The notes under the pieces were generated by a model. The model saw only the letters and a list, made by a program, of their open reading frames with translations, was not told the DNA's origin and did no database searches. From the NCBI GenBank assembly GCA_955652915.1, contig CATPCJ010000068.1, positions 1-50,611 on the forward strand: DNA of 50,611 nt. The letters run 5' to 3'. This DNA is from an uncultured Bryobacteraceae bacterium (GTDB lineage: Bacteria; Acidobacteriota; Terriglobia; Bryobacterales; Bryobacteraceae). Made by a program: the position numbers and the translations under genes. Positions 24,461 through 32,406 of this stretch are shown piece by piece; within the stretch, counting starts at the first letter, position 1, and each line of letters opens with the position of its first letter.

Positions 24461-25722
24461 TATACAGCCAACTTCCATCGCAACGTAAATTTCACGATTC
24501 GAAGGCGCGGTTCAAGGGATTTTCCGGACCGATCGGATCCGGCAAGAGTCAGGCGCTTTGTCACGAAGCGATCAAGCTTAGCTACTTGAATCCGGGAAGA
24601 CAGGGATTGATCGGCGCGCCGACTTACCCGATGCTGCGGGATGCAACGCTGACGACTTTCCTGGAGGTTCTGGGCGCGAATGGACTGCCTTATGAGTTCA
24701 ACAAGGCCGAGTCCGTGCTGGTAATGAAGGACACCGGGTCGCGGATTTATTTTCGCGCGGTGGATGAATTCGAACGGCTGCGCGGAACCAACCTGGCATG
24801 GTTTGGATTGGACGAGCTGAGTTATACGGCCGAGGAAGCGTGGTTGAGATTGGAAGGCCGTCTGCGAGATCCGCTGGCGACGCGGCTGTGTGGATTTGGA
24901 GTTTGGACGCCCAAGGGTTTCGATTGGGTTTACAAGAGATTTATCCGGGACTGCGTGAGTGGTTATGAAGTGGTGCTGGCGCGGCCGTATGAGAACCGGT
25001 TTGTACTGGACAAGATTCCGGATTTCTACGAGCGGCTGAAGAGCAGCTACGACTCGAAGTTTTTTGAGCAGGAAGTGTTGGGCGAATACCTGAACGTGCA
25101 GTCGGGAATGGTTTATCAGGGGTTCAATCGCGCGCGGAATTTGAGGCCGCTGGAAGTGGATATGAGTCTGCCGCTGTTCTGGGCGCTGGACTTCAACGTG
25201 GATCCGATGAGTTCGATCATCGCGCAGAAAAAGGGGGACGAGGTAATGGTTCTGGATGAGATCGTGCTGAGCAGGGCCAGCACCGAGCAGGCTTGCGATG
25301 AATTCATGAAGCGCTGTCCGGAGCACCCGGGCGGCCTGGTGATCTACGGAGACGCAACCGGCCAACGCTTGCAGACGGCGGGAACGACGGACTACCGGAT
25401 CATCAAGCAATATTTTCTGCGCACTGCGTACGGTTACCCAAAGTTTCGCGTGCCGGCCAGCAATCCCAACGTCCGGGAACGGATCGCCCTGGTGAATACG
25501 AAGTTGTTTTCGGCCAGAGAAGAGACGCACCTATTTGTCGATCCGCGGTGCAAGGGTTTGATTACGGACTTCGAAGAAGTGACCTTCAAGCCGGATAGCA
25601 GCGTGATCGATAAGGAACGAGATTCGAAGCGGACACATTTGTCGGATGCATTGGGGTACCTGATCTGGCAGGAGTGCAGGCCGCAAGTTTCGTTTGGCGA
25701 GCAAGACAGACGGCTGATTTGA
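24421..25722 (+). CDS. Terminase large subunit (DNA-packaging ATPase/nuclease)
   Basis: 433 residues from GTG 24421, overlapping the preceding gene by 40 bases; there is no later start before the conserved N-terminus. The ATPase has Walker A GPIGSGKS at 36-43 and a Walker B/catalytic glutamate at D131-E132 (WFGLDEL). The RNase H-like nuclease has three aspartates in family positions: D257 (ALDFNVDP), D311 (YGDATG) and D409 (HLSDALGY). All key residues are present, so the enzyme looks functional. It drives DNA into a procapsid through the portal, so the block encodes a DNA-packaging particle rather than a bacteriocin-like or injection device. Confidence 0.92.
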   Translation: MERAAGDTRRRDIIYSQLPSQRKFHDSKARFKGFSGPIGSGKSQALCHEAIKLSYLNPGRQGLIGAPTYPMLRDATLTTFLEVLGANGLPYEFNKAESVLVMKDTGSRIYFRAVDEFERLRGTNLAWFGLDELSYTAEEAWLRLEGRLRDPLATRLCGFGVWTPKGFDWVYKRFIRDCVSGYEVVLARPYENRFVLDKIPDFYERLKSSYDSKFFEQEVLGEYLNVQSGMVYQGFNRARNLRPLEVDMSLPLFWALDFNVDPMSSIIAQKKGDEVMVLDEIVLSRASTEQACDEFMKRCPEHPGGLVIYGDATGQRLQTAGTTDYRIIKQYFLRTAYGYPKFRVPASNPNVRERIALVNTKLFSAREETHLFVDPRCKGLITDFEEVTFKPDSSVIDKERDSKRTHLSDALGYLIWQECRPQVSFGEQDRRLI

Positions 25723-25731
25723 AAAACCTGT

Positions 25732-27132
25732 ATGAGTGACGGCAAAAGCAACTTCGACATCAATCACGAGCATCCGGAGTTCTCGATCAGGCGCGCCATG
25801 TGGCGGCAGTACCGGGATCTCTACGCCGGGGGCGAGCAATTCAAAGTGAGCGCGGACCAATATCTGGTGCGGCGGCAGAAGGAGCCAGGGGACGTTTACG
25901 GCGAGAGATTGCTCCGCAGTTTTTACGAAAACTATGTCGGCTCCATTGTCGACTGGTACACGGCCACGCTGTTCCGGCGCGAGCCGAGATTGATGTTCGA
26001 CGGCAAAAACGAGCGCGCGAGGAAGTTTTTCGGAGAGTTCACCGAGGATTGCGACCGGAAGGGAAATTCCCTGGCCGAGTTCTTCCGCAAGCAGTTCATA
26101 GAAGCGCTGGTGTGCGGCAAGAGCTACATACTGGTTGATTTTCCTCGCCTGAACGCTCCGGCTGGAACGCGGGCGGAGGAAGACGAGCGCGGGGCGTCTC
26201 GAGCATATCTGGTGAGCTACGCCGCCGATGAGCTGATCAATTGGAGTTACGACGAGTGTGGACACTACCAATGGGTGGTGCTGCGGACGCAGAGCCTTCG
26301 AAAGGAAAAGATCGAAGACTCGGCGTGGGTCAAGCAAATCCGGTGGATCTACTACGACAAAGAAAACTACCGGGTGTATGAGCAGGCGGAAAACGAGACC
26401 GGCAGCAAGGAAATTGAAGTGGTCGCGGAAGGGCGGCACGGCCTGGCGAAGCTGGCGCGGGTGCCGCTGGTGGAGCTTCGAGTTTCCGAGGGCTTGTGGC
26501 TTTTGAATAAGGCGGCGTCGCTGCAGCTCGAACATTTCAACAAGTCCAATGCGCTGGGATGGGCGCTGACGATGGGGTTGTTCGCCATGCCGGTGATCTA
26601 CTCGGAGCGAGATTGGAATCAAGTGATGGGCGATTCGTACTATATCCAGCTTGGTCCGCAAGACCGGTTCGGCTGGACGGAGCCAGAAGGACACGTTTAT
26701 CAGATCGCGGCCGACAATCTGGCGCGACTCCAGGAAGAGATCTACCGCGTTTGCTACGTCACGCACGCGGGGGGAGCGCTGGGGGGGAACAATGCGCAAT
26801 CCGGTCTGAGCAAACAACGGGATTACACCATCACGCAAGAGGTGCTTCGCGCGTATGGCGATGCCGTGAAGGAATGCATGAAGCGGGTGCTTCGCGCTAT
26901 CGACGCGGCGCGCGAAGACGGGATCGGCATCGATGTTTCCGGCATGGATGAGTTTGACATCGGCGATTTTGGGAATGAGCTGAGCGAGGCCGAGAGATTA
27001 CTGAAGTTGGGAATCAATTCGCCGACGCTGCAGAAGCAAATCTTCAGAAAACTTGCATTTCAGTTTCTGTGCGACGTGCGGCAGGAAGTAAAGGACCAGA
27101 TCGCTCGGGAGATCGATCAAGGAAGTAGTTGA
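25732..27132 (+). CDS. Phage portal protein
   Basis: 466 residues, nine bases after the terminase. It resembles DUF4055-type portals, with an N-terminal region of aromatic-rich helices (AMWRQYRDLYAGGEQFK, then FYENYVGSIVDWYTATLFRR), a central alpha/beta clip and stem region, and a C-terminal helical crown part (LLKLGINSPTLQKQIFRKLA). Twelve copies would form the DNA entry channel at one capsid vertex and bind the terminase. It is intact and of normal length. A long open frame on the opposite strand (25531-26838) is a codon-bias shadow. Confidence 0.82.
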   Translation: MSDGKSNFDINHEHPEFSIRRAMWRQYRDLYAGGEQFKVSADQYLVRRQKEPGDVYGERLLRSFYENYVGSIVDWYTATLFRREPRLMFDGKNERARKFFGEFTEDCDRKGNSLAEFFRKQFIEALVCGKSYILVDFPRLNAPAGTRAEEDERGASRAYLVSYAADELINWSYDECGHYQWVVLRTQSLRKEKIEDSAWVKQIRWIYYDKENYRVYEQAENETGSKEIEVVAEGRHGLAKLARVPLVELRVSEGLWLLNKAASLQLEHFNKSNALGWALTMGLFAMPVIYSERDWNQVMGDSYYIQLGPQDRFGWTEPEGHVYQIAADNLARLQEEIYRVCYVTHAGGALGGNNAQSGLSKQRDYTITQEVLRAYGDAVKECMKRVLRAIDAAREDGIGIDVSGMDEFDIGDFGNELSEAERLLKLGINSPTLQKQIFRKLAFQFLCDVRQEVKDQIAREIDQGSS

Positions 27133-27150
27133 GGAGAAAGAAGGAGGTTT

Positions 27151-27714
27151 ATGGACGAAGTGAAGACGGATGGAACAGAATTGCGCACCGTGATCCGGGG
27201 CGTGATCGAAGAGTTTGTGCGGGCGGAACAATCCAAGGCGGAGCCGGCATACAAGGTGGAATTACTGGACGAGCGCAAACGGCGCGAAGAACTGGAGCGG
27301 CGATTCAACGATCTGGCTCAGGAAAATCAGCGCAGCAGACAGATGGCGGAAGAGTCGGACCGCAGCTCGGTGATTCGCGCGGAGCTGCAGAGGCTGGGGG
27401 TGGCCAAGATCGACCTGGCCTACCGCGTGGTGAAGGACGACATCCAGCGTGGCGAGGATGGCCGGCTGACGGCGAACGGCGGACAGGGCGAAGTATCCGT
27501 CAAGGAGTACCTCACGCAGTTCGTGCAGGAGAATCCGGAACTGCTGCCGGCTCGCATTACGGGCGGTTCAGGCATGGGATCGGGGTCGAAAGTGGCGCCC
27601 AATATGGGGGGGCTCGATCTGGAGAAGATTCGACCGGGAATGAGTACGGAGGAACTGGAGAAGATGCGCCAGGAAATCTCGCGGGTGGCAAGTCAGACGC
27701 TGCGAGGGTTTTGA
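27151..27714 (+). CDS. Scaffold-like phage protein
   Basis: 187 residues with an AAGGAGG ribosome-binding site. It has a charged, coiled-coil-prone N-terminal half (LLDERKRREELERRFNDLAQ, then ENQRSRQMAEES), a middle region with VKDDIQRGEDG and VKEYLTQFVQENPEL, a glycine-rich linker and a C-terminal helix. Its position between portal and coat gene and its helical, highly charged composition are those of procapsid scaffolding proteins, which direct coat assembly and then leave. No protease is encoded nearby, in line with a P22-style scaffold that exits intact. The identity is inferred from position and composition. Confidence 0.6.
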   Translation: MDEVKTDGTELRTVIRGVIEEFVRAEQSKAEPAYKVELLDERKRREELERRFNDLAQENQRSRQMAEESDRSSVIRAELQRLGVAKIDLAYRVVKDDIQRGEDGRLTANGGQGEVSVKEYLTQFVQENPELLPARITGGSGMGSGSKVAPNMGGLDLEKIRPGMSTEELEKMRQEISRVASQTLRGF

Positions 27715-27786
27715 GTAATCGGCGGGGAGTAGCGTGACAGGCAAACACCCGGCGTGGAATGAGATCAACAACAAAAGGAAAGACAG

Positions 27787-28698
27787 ATGCCAGCAATTAC
27801 ATCAGCAAATTTAGCGAATGCCATCGTGAAGTTAGTGGCCGTGGACGCCTTACCCGCGCTCACGGGCAATCTCATCATGGGTAACTTAGTCAATCGAGAC
27901 TACGAGCCGATGTTAGCGCAGGCGGGGGATACGGTGAACATACCGATTCCTCCGACGCTGATCGCTAATAATCTCGCGGAAGGCGGCACGGTACAGACGC
28001 AGAATCCGAACCTGGGTAATGCACAGATCGTGCTGAATACTCATGCGGAAGCGACCTTCCAAATTCCGGACGTCACAAAAGTTCTGGCGGTGCCAGATCT
28101 GCTGAAGCTGTACATGCAGCCGGCGGTAGTGGCGCTCGCGGAACGAATCGAAACCGATCTGTTGGCGCTCTACGCGCAATTCACGGCCAACGCGGTGGTG
28201 GGTTTGTCGGGAATGACGATCACGGAGGCGGCGATCGACGCGGCGGAAACGGCGCTGTTCCAGGCCAAGGTGCCCGCCAGCGCGGCGAAGTATCTGGTGG
28301 TGGATCCGGCGACTTACTCGACGCTACGGCAGATTCCTCGCTTTAGCGAATACTTCACAGCCGGGGATGCCGGGCTTCGCGCGTTGGTGGACGGCGCGGT
28401 CGGGAAACTGAAAGATTTCTTCGTGTTCCGATCGCAATTTGTGCCGAGGACCGGGAGTGGTCCAGTTACAACTCACAATCTTGCATTCTCGAAGAATGCG
28501 ATCGGACTGGTGGTCCGCCGGCTGCCGCAGCCGCTGCCCGGGACCGGCGCTGTGGCCGAATACGCGGAAGCGGGTAACTTCGGACTGCGAGTGGTGATGA
28601 GTTACCAGCCTAATACGCTGGCTCAGCAATTTACCGTGGACGTGTTGTACGGCGTCGCGGTTCTGCGGAACAGCTTCGGCGTGCACGTGGAAAGCTAG
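27787..28698 (+). CDS. Major capsid protein (P22 coat-like)
   Basis: 303 residues with an AAAGGAAAG ribosome-binding site. The N-terminal segment (ALPALTGNLIMGNLVNRDYE), then AGDTVNIPIPPT, ATFQIPDVTKVLAVPDLLKL and VALAERIETDLLALYAQF, follows the pattern of P22 gp5-type coat proteins with the HK97 fold (PF11651-like). It has no cleavable delta domain, and no maturation protease lies beside it. It is shorter than P22 coat (about 430 residues), lacking room for the large inserted domain. A host-type hairpin repeat follows directly at 28703-28823. Confidence 0.8.
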   Translation: MPAITSANLANAIVKLVAVDALPALTGNLIMGNLVNRDYEPMLAQAGDTVNIPIPPTLIANNLAEGGTVQTQNPNLGNAQIVLNTHAEATFQIPDVTKVLAVPDLLKLYMQPAVVALAERIETDLLALYAQFTANAVVGLSGMTITEAAIDAAETALFQAKVPASAAKYLVVDPATYSTLRQIPRFSEYFTAGDAGLRALVDGAVGKLKDFFVFRSQFVPRTGSGPVTTHNLAFSKNAIGLVVRRLPQPLPGTGAVAEYAEAGNFGLRVVMSYQPNTLAQQFTVDVLYGVAVLRNSFGVHVES

Positions 28699-28702
28699 GA
28701 AC

Positions 28703-28823
28703 TGCTGGTGGGGCAGGTTGGTAACCCGCGGCCGATTGGCAATCGGCCCGTAAGTAATTCCGGATCCAATACCGGGCGGATTACCAATCCGCCGCAGGAT
28801 GCCATCCTGCCCCACAACGGCAG
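28703..28823. repeat. Cloverleaf-like hairpin repeat inside the phage-like block
   Basis: An outer inverted repeat GTGGGGCAGG (28708-28717) / CCTGCCCCAC (28806-28815), with an extra CTGC/GCAG arm outside, encloses three internal hairpins: GGCCGATT-GGC-AATCGGCC (28730-28748), GGCGGATT-ACC-AATCCGCC (28775-28793) and GGAT-GCC-ATCC (28797-28807, sharing bases with the outer arm). It fills most of the 176-base gap between the coat gene and the next gene. The rest of the gap is a T-rich stretch and an AAGGA ribosome-binding site. Confidence 0.8.
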
Positions 28824-28874
28824 TCATCCAGCGGATTAAGTTGTTGTTTTTTGGTCAATAGCTAAGGAAAACAA

Positions 28875-29204
28875 ATGGATTTGAGAATGTTTTATCAGAA
28901 GCTGCGGAAGATTGAACAGGAGATCGCCGAACCCCATGTCGTGGTGGTCAGCAACGAGACGCCTGACGGGGGGCGGGCCGGCCAGAAGTCCGAGGTGTCG
29001 CGGAATCTGGCGGCGCGGCTGGTGGTCGAGGGGAAGGCCCGACTGGCTTCGCCCGAGGAAGGGGCCGAATACCGCAACCTCGTCGATCAGGCGCGCCAGG
29101 ACGCCGAACAGCGGGCGTTGGCGCAGAAGATCCAGGTCAACGTGGTTTCGGAGGCCGATATTCGCATGATCAAGACCACTCCTGCGCGTACGGACAAGAA
29201 ATAG
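28875..29204 (+). CDS. Small phage-block protein of unknown function
   Basis: 109 residues from ATG 28875 with AAGGA upstream. It is hydrophilic and mostly helical, with VVVSNETPDGGRAGQKSEVS in the middle, an AARLVVEGKARLASPEEGAE segment and a lysine-rich end. The AARLVVEGKARLAS portion resembles small head-associated proteins seen after coat genes, but I cannot assign it to a named family. Its position between coat and connector suggests a head decoration or head-completion role. It ends three bases before the next gene. Confidence 0.6.
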   Translation: MDLRMFYQKLRKIEQEIAEPHVVVVSNETPDGGRAGQKSEVSRNLAARLVVEGKARLASPEEGAEYRNLVDQARQDAEQRALAQKIQVNVVSEADIRMIKTTPARTDKK

Positions 29205-29207
29205 ATC

Positions 29208-29975
29208 ATGGCGCTGTTTACGGACGGTCCCATCAACAACATGCTTGACCTTCAAAACCACGACAACGCGATTCTGGACGTGGTTAGCACGGAGAGTATC
29301 GATCTGGACGGTAAGATCGCGCTGGCGCAGCATGAGATGGCGACCGAGCTCACCCTATTTCTGCTGCGGCGATTACCTCAGCGCGACTTTCAGACAACGG
29401 TTAGACGCGTGGTTGGAGTAAGTGATGTTGTTGTGACCGACCAATTGCGGCAGTGGCACGCCCACAAGGCGCTGGCGCTGGTCTATCGCGATGCCTACAA
29501 CAATCAGCTCAATGCCCGGTATCAGGGTAAGTGGACGCTTTATGAACAGCTAACAAAGCAGAGTCTTCAGAATTACTTGAAGATCGGAGTGGGGCTGGTT
29601 GCCAACCCGATCCCGAAAGCGGCTGTGCCCACGCTTCGTGCTGTAACGGGAAGGGCTTCCGGGTTGACTTACTATGTGTCCACAACATGGGTTAACCAGC
29701 AAGGACAAGAAGGCAGTCCAAGTGACATCGCACAGATGTCCACTCTGGATGGGCAACAACTGGTTGTAACTTCTCCAAGCCCACCGGCCACCGTGACCGC
29801 GTGGAACGCATACGTGGGGAACTCGCCCGATACACTCAGTCTCCAGAATGTCAACCCCATTGCGGCCGGCGTGGACTGGACTGAGCCCGGCGTATTGACG
29901 CAGGGAGTCCGGCCCGGCGATGGTCAACCGCCTACGTGGTTTCTAGCGGATCAGCAGTTGATCGAGAGGGGTTAG
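29208..29975 (+). CDS. Putative head-tail connector with C-terminal Ig/FN3-like domain
   Basis: 255 residues. The N-terminal 150 residues are helical and rich in charged and aromatic residues (VRRVVGVSDVVVTDQLRQWH, then LNARYQGKWTLYEQLTKQS), resembling adaptor or connector proteins that sit under the portal. The C-terminal 100 residues are beta-rich (GLTYYVSTTWVNQQGQEGSP, then VTAWNAYVGNSPDTLSLQNV) and look like a fibronectin type III-like fold, which would project outward. A related-looking FN3-type segment occurs in the hub protein at 34224-38144. Assignment is by position and composition. Confidence 0.55.
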   Translation: MALFTDGPINNMLDLQNHDNAILDVVSTESIDLDGKIALAQHEMATELTLFLLRRLPQRDFQTTVRRVVGVSDVVVTDQLRQWHAHKALALVYRDAYNNQLNARYQGKWTLYEQLTKQSLQNYLKIGVGLVANPIPKAAVPTLRAVTGRASGLTYYVSTTWVNQQGQEGSPSDIAQMSTLDGQQLVVTSPSPPATVTAWNAYVGNSPDTLSLQNVNPIAAGVDWTEPGVLTQGVRPGDGQPPTWFLADQQLIERG

Positions 29976-29978
29976 ACC

Positions 29979-30479
29979 GTGGCGCAAATCGGCGGCATCA
30001 GTACGAAGAAATCGATGGCGGTGCTTATCGCCAGCGGCGCAGGCCTTCCGGACACGGTGGATGCCTTGTCCGCTGAACAGGAAATTACGTTGCCCGCGAT
30101 TACCGCGCAGCAGATCGTAGCTCAGAATGTCGCTCCGGAGTTATCGGATCGCAGCACGGCGAGTAAGTACCCGCTGGTCTACATATACTGCGGCAAGATA
30201 GTGAACCAACTTCGCGAGAAGTTCCGGACATTTTCCGGCAGCGCTCAAATGGTGGTGGAAGCCAGAGTGTCGCAGGACCGGATCGACGAGATGGAGTCTC
30301 ACTTACAATTTTACGCGGACGCGATCATGCACGTGCTGGATAATAACCGAGGAGATTGGGGAGATGGAGTATTTTATGGCGGCGGATATGAGGTTGCTTT
30401 CACGGCCGTGAAGCACGGAGGACGCAATTTCATTCAAACCGCCAAGGTGACTTTCGTTTTGGAGATCAGTACGGATTAA
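29979..30479 (+). CDS. Putative tail-completion/terminator protein
   Basis: 166 residues from GTG 29979, three bases after the preceding gene. The mixed alpha/beta build (YPLVYIYCGKIVNQLREKFR, then AQMVVEARVSQDRIDEMESH, ending TAKVTFVLEISTD) and the position before the tail-tube gene match neck or tail-terminator proteins, which cap the tail tube and join it to the head. No diagnostic motif is visible, so the call rests on synteny. Confidence 0.55.
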   Translation: MAQIGGISTKKSMAVLIASGAGLPDTVDALSAEQEITLPAITAQQIVAQNVAPELSDRSTASKYPLVYIYCGKIVNQLREKFRTFSGSAQMVVEARVSQDRIDEMESHLQFYADAIMHVLDNNRGDWGDGVFYGGGYEVAFTAVKHGGRNFIQTAKVTFVLEISTD

Positions 30480-30501
30480 GGCGGTCGGCATCCGGATTAT
30501 T

Positions 30502-31671
30502 ATGACTTACATTTCATCGAACGACAATCGTTTCTACGTTGCACTGGAGCAGAGCTACGGCAACGCCGGGGCTGTCGGCAGCGTCAATCGAATTCCCGCG
30601 TTGAAGTTAATCGCGAAACAGAAGACCGAAAAAGTTCAACGCAAAGACAAGACTGGATCCAGAACGTTCGCGGGGAATCCGGCTGGGCTCCGAAAAGAAA
30701 CCAGCTTTGAACTCCAGACTTACATGACGAACTGGGCGGATCAGACCAACCAGCCGGCATACGGGCCGCTCTTTCAAGCGTGTCTGGGCGGGAGTCCGAT
30801 GCTTTCGGGCGGCAGAACTGTCGCGTCGGCCAGCGATGCGGGCAGAGTCGCGTTTACGGCGCCTCATGGGCTTGCTCCTGGTCAGGCGATATCCAGTGCC
30901 GGCGATCTTCGCTTCGTTTCCGCAATCGTGGACGACCACACAGTTCAAGTGAACGCGCCATTCGCATTTACGCCCGCGGCGAATTCTCCGATTGGGCCGA
31001 CGGCCGTCTACGCTCCCGCCAGAGACTTGAAGAGCGTCACTCTGTTCGACTACTGGAGTCCTGGAACATCCGTGCAGAGGATTCTTTGCGGTGCGGCATT
31101 GGACAAGCTGATGGTCAAAGTCAACGGCGATTTCCATGAGTTCAGTTTTTTTGGCATGGCTCGGGACCTTGTGGATAGTTCAAGCTTCGAAGGCGGTCAG
31201 GCGGGGCTAAGTTCATTTCCGGCGGAGCCTGCGGTAGGACCGCTGAATTATTCGATCATCCCCGGCCACCTGGGGCAGGTATGGTTGGGCAGCACGCCGA
31301 ATCGATTTTTCACGCTGACGAAGGCCGACTTGACTTTTGAGAACAATCTGGAGCTGCGGGCAAAAGAATTCGGCGCCAATCTGCCGACGGCAATTTCGCC
31401 GGGTCTGCGTTTGGTGACTATCGACTTCACGCTTTACCAGCAGGACGACGCGGCGACCAAGTCGTTATATCAAGCCGCGCGTCAAAAATCGCCGATCAGC
31501 GTGATGATCCAACTTGGACAGCAGCAGGGGCAGCTTTTCGGAATCTACATGACGGGAGTAATTCCTGAAGTTCCGCAATTCGACGATACGGACAGGCGGC
31601 AGCAGTGGCAATTCCAGAGTTGCCGGGCGCAAGGGAGCATCGATGATGAAGTATTTCTCGCGTTTGGCTGA
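30502..31671 (+). CDS. Putative major tail tube protein
   Basis: 389 residues. The N-terminal part (MTYISSNDNRFYVALEQSYG, then RIPALKLIAKQKTEKVQRKD) and the C-terminal part (ADLTFENNLELRAKEFGANL, then LRLVTIDFTLYQQDDAATKS) have the alternating strands of tail-tube folds. An inserted beta domain around residues 90-160 (VAFTAPHGLAPGQAISSAGD) would decorate the tube. The position immediately before the G/GT chaperones is the conserved one for the tube protein in long-tailed phages. No sheath gene is present, so the tail should be non-contractile. Confidence 0.65.
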   Translation: MTYISSNDNRFYVALEQSYGNAGAVGSVNRIPALKLIAKQKTEKVQRKDKTGSRTFAGNPAGLRKETSFELQTYMTNWADQTNQPAYGPLFQACLGGSPMLSGGRTVASASDAGRVAFTAPHGLAPGQAISSAGDLRFVSAIVDDHTVQVNAPFAFTPAANSPIGPTAVYAPARDLKSVTLFDYWSPGTSVQRILCGAALDKLMVKVNGDFHEFSFFGMARDLVDSSSFEGGQAGLSSFPAEPAVGPLNYSIIPGHLGQVWLGSTPNRFFTLTKADLTFENNLELRAKEFGANLPTAISPGLRLVTIDFTLYQQDDAATKSLYQAARQKSPISVMIQLGQQQGQLFGIYMTGVIPEVPQFDDTDRRQQWQFQSCRAQGSIDDEVFLAFG

Positions 31672-32077
31672 CAGATGGGGCGAGTGCCGATCGCCGGCGA
31701 GTTGTCCGGCCGTGTCTTACGACAGCGTGATGACAATTCCCTCCAAGGCGCTGGCCGGCGTTGCCTTTGTGATAAATCGGATCTCGTTTGGACGACGCAT
31801 GGAGTTGAGCCGGCTGGTGCGTGAAATCGGCAAAAAGACAGAGTTCCTGCAAGCGGGGACGGAGCTGCAAGAACGAATCGAGGCGGGAATCCTGGCGCAT
31901 GAGGTGGATGCGATGTATCTGCGTTGGGGGCTGGTGAGCGTTGCAGGACTCACGATCGATGGCGTGCCTGCCGGTCCCGAGCAGTTGCTGAAAGACGGCC
32001 CGGAAGAGCTTACGCAGGAAATTGTGGCGGCTATCAAGGCGCAATTCGGACTGAGCGAGGCGGAAAGAAAAAACTAA
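31643..32077 (+). CDS. Tail assembly chaperone, short form (G-like)
   Basis: 144 residues from ATG 31643, chosen because AAGGGAG lies five bases upstream; it overlaps the tail-tube gene by 29 bases. The best conserved-looking part begins at an internal ATG (31730, MTIPSKALAGVAFVINRISF), so that start is an alternative. The protein is helical and charged, with RRMELSRLVREIGKKTEFLQ and an ERIEAGILAHEVDAMYLRWG segment. It ends in AGA AAA AAC TAA, which contains the slippery heptamer described below. G-like chaperones keep the tape measure soluble during tail assembly. Confidence 0.75.
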   Translation: MMKYFSRLADRWGECRSPASCPAVSYDSVMTIPSKALAGVAFVINRISFGRRMELSRLVREIGKKTEFLQAGTELQERIEAGILAHEVDAMYLRWGLVSVAGLTIDGVPAGPEQLLKDGPEELTQEIVAAIKAQFGLSEAERKN

Positions 32078-32406
32078 TTGTCGCGTTCCATTTTCAGTTT
32101 GCCAACCAAGCCGCGTGGAAATGCGATACCTGCCGGGCGAGCGGCTTGGAGCGGAAGCGCCGGTGTGGATGGCTGAAGCACGAAGAGCTCGCATCGTCCG
32201 CGATTGTTTGGGCGCGGAAACAGGTTGCCGTGTCCAGTTGCCCGACGTCGTACATAACACCTGAGAGTATCGCGATGATCGAGGAATTCCACGTTTGGAA
32301 GCTCTTTGGCGCGAGCGACGTGTATCGGCTGCCGGCGAGGTTGGTGGAAGCGATTTTCGTCCTGGAAAACGAGCTGACATTGGAGCGGAATAATGCGGAG
32401 AATTGA
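31643..32406 (+). CDS. Tail assembly chaperone, long form (GT-like, by -1 frameshift)
   Basis: A -1 shift at 32068-32074 fuses the 144-residue short form to 110 further residues beginning LIVAFHFQFANQAAWKCDTC and ending ELTLERNNAEN, for a total near 254. The downstream frame has no start codon of its own close to the join, overlaps the short form for a long stretch and is otherwise open, as in lambda G/GT and its relatives. The added part holds a small cysteine cluster (CDTC, then RRCGW) and a helical end. It overlaps the next gene by 14 bases. GT would link the tape measure to the tube subunits. Confidence 0.75.
32068..32126 (+). promoter_or_regulatory. Programmed -1 ribosomal frameshift site
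   Basis: The slippery heptamer A-AAA-AAC (32068-32074) is in the zero frame of the G-like gene, directly before its TAA stop. Six bases later an imperfect stem begins: TCGC-G-TTCCA (32081-32090) pairs with TGGAA-AT-GCGA (32116-32126), nine pairs with small bulges and a 25-base loop. Heptamer, spacer length and following stem are the standard parts of a -1 frameshift signal. Confidence 0.8.

Noticed and set aside
25531..26838. A 435-codon open frame antisense to the portal gene
   Set aside because: The protein has shadow composition (rich in R, H, Q, L and P) with no motifs, while the plus strand encodes a coherent portal protein.
28703..28823. A tRNA-like gene from the cloverleaf pairing
   Set aside because: It has no anticodon arm geometry, T-loop or acceptor end; the arms are simple inverted repeats.
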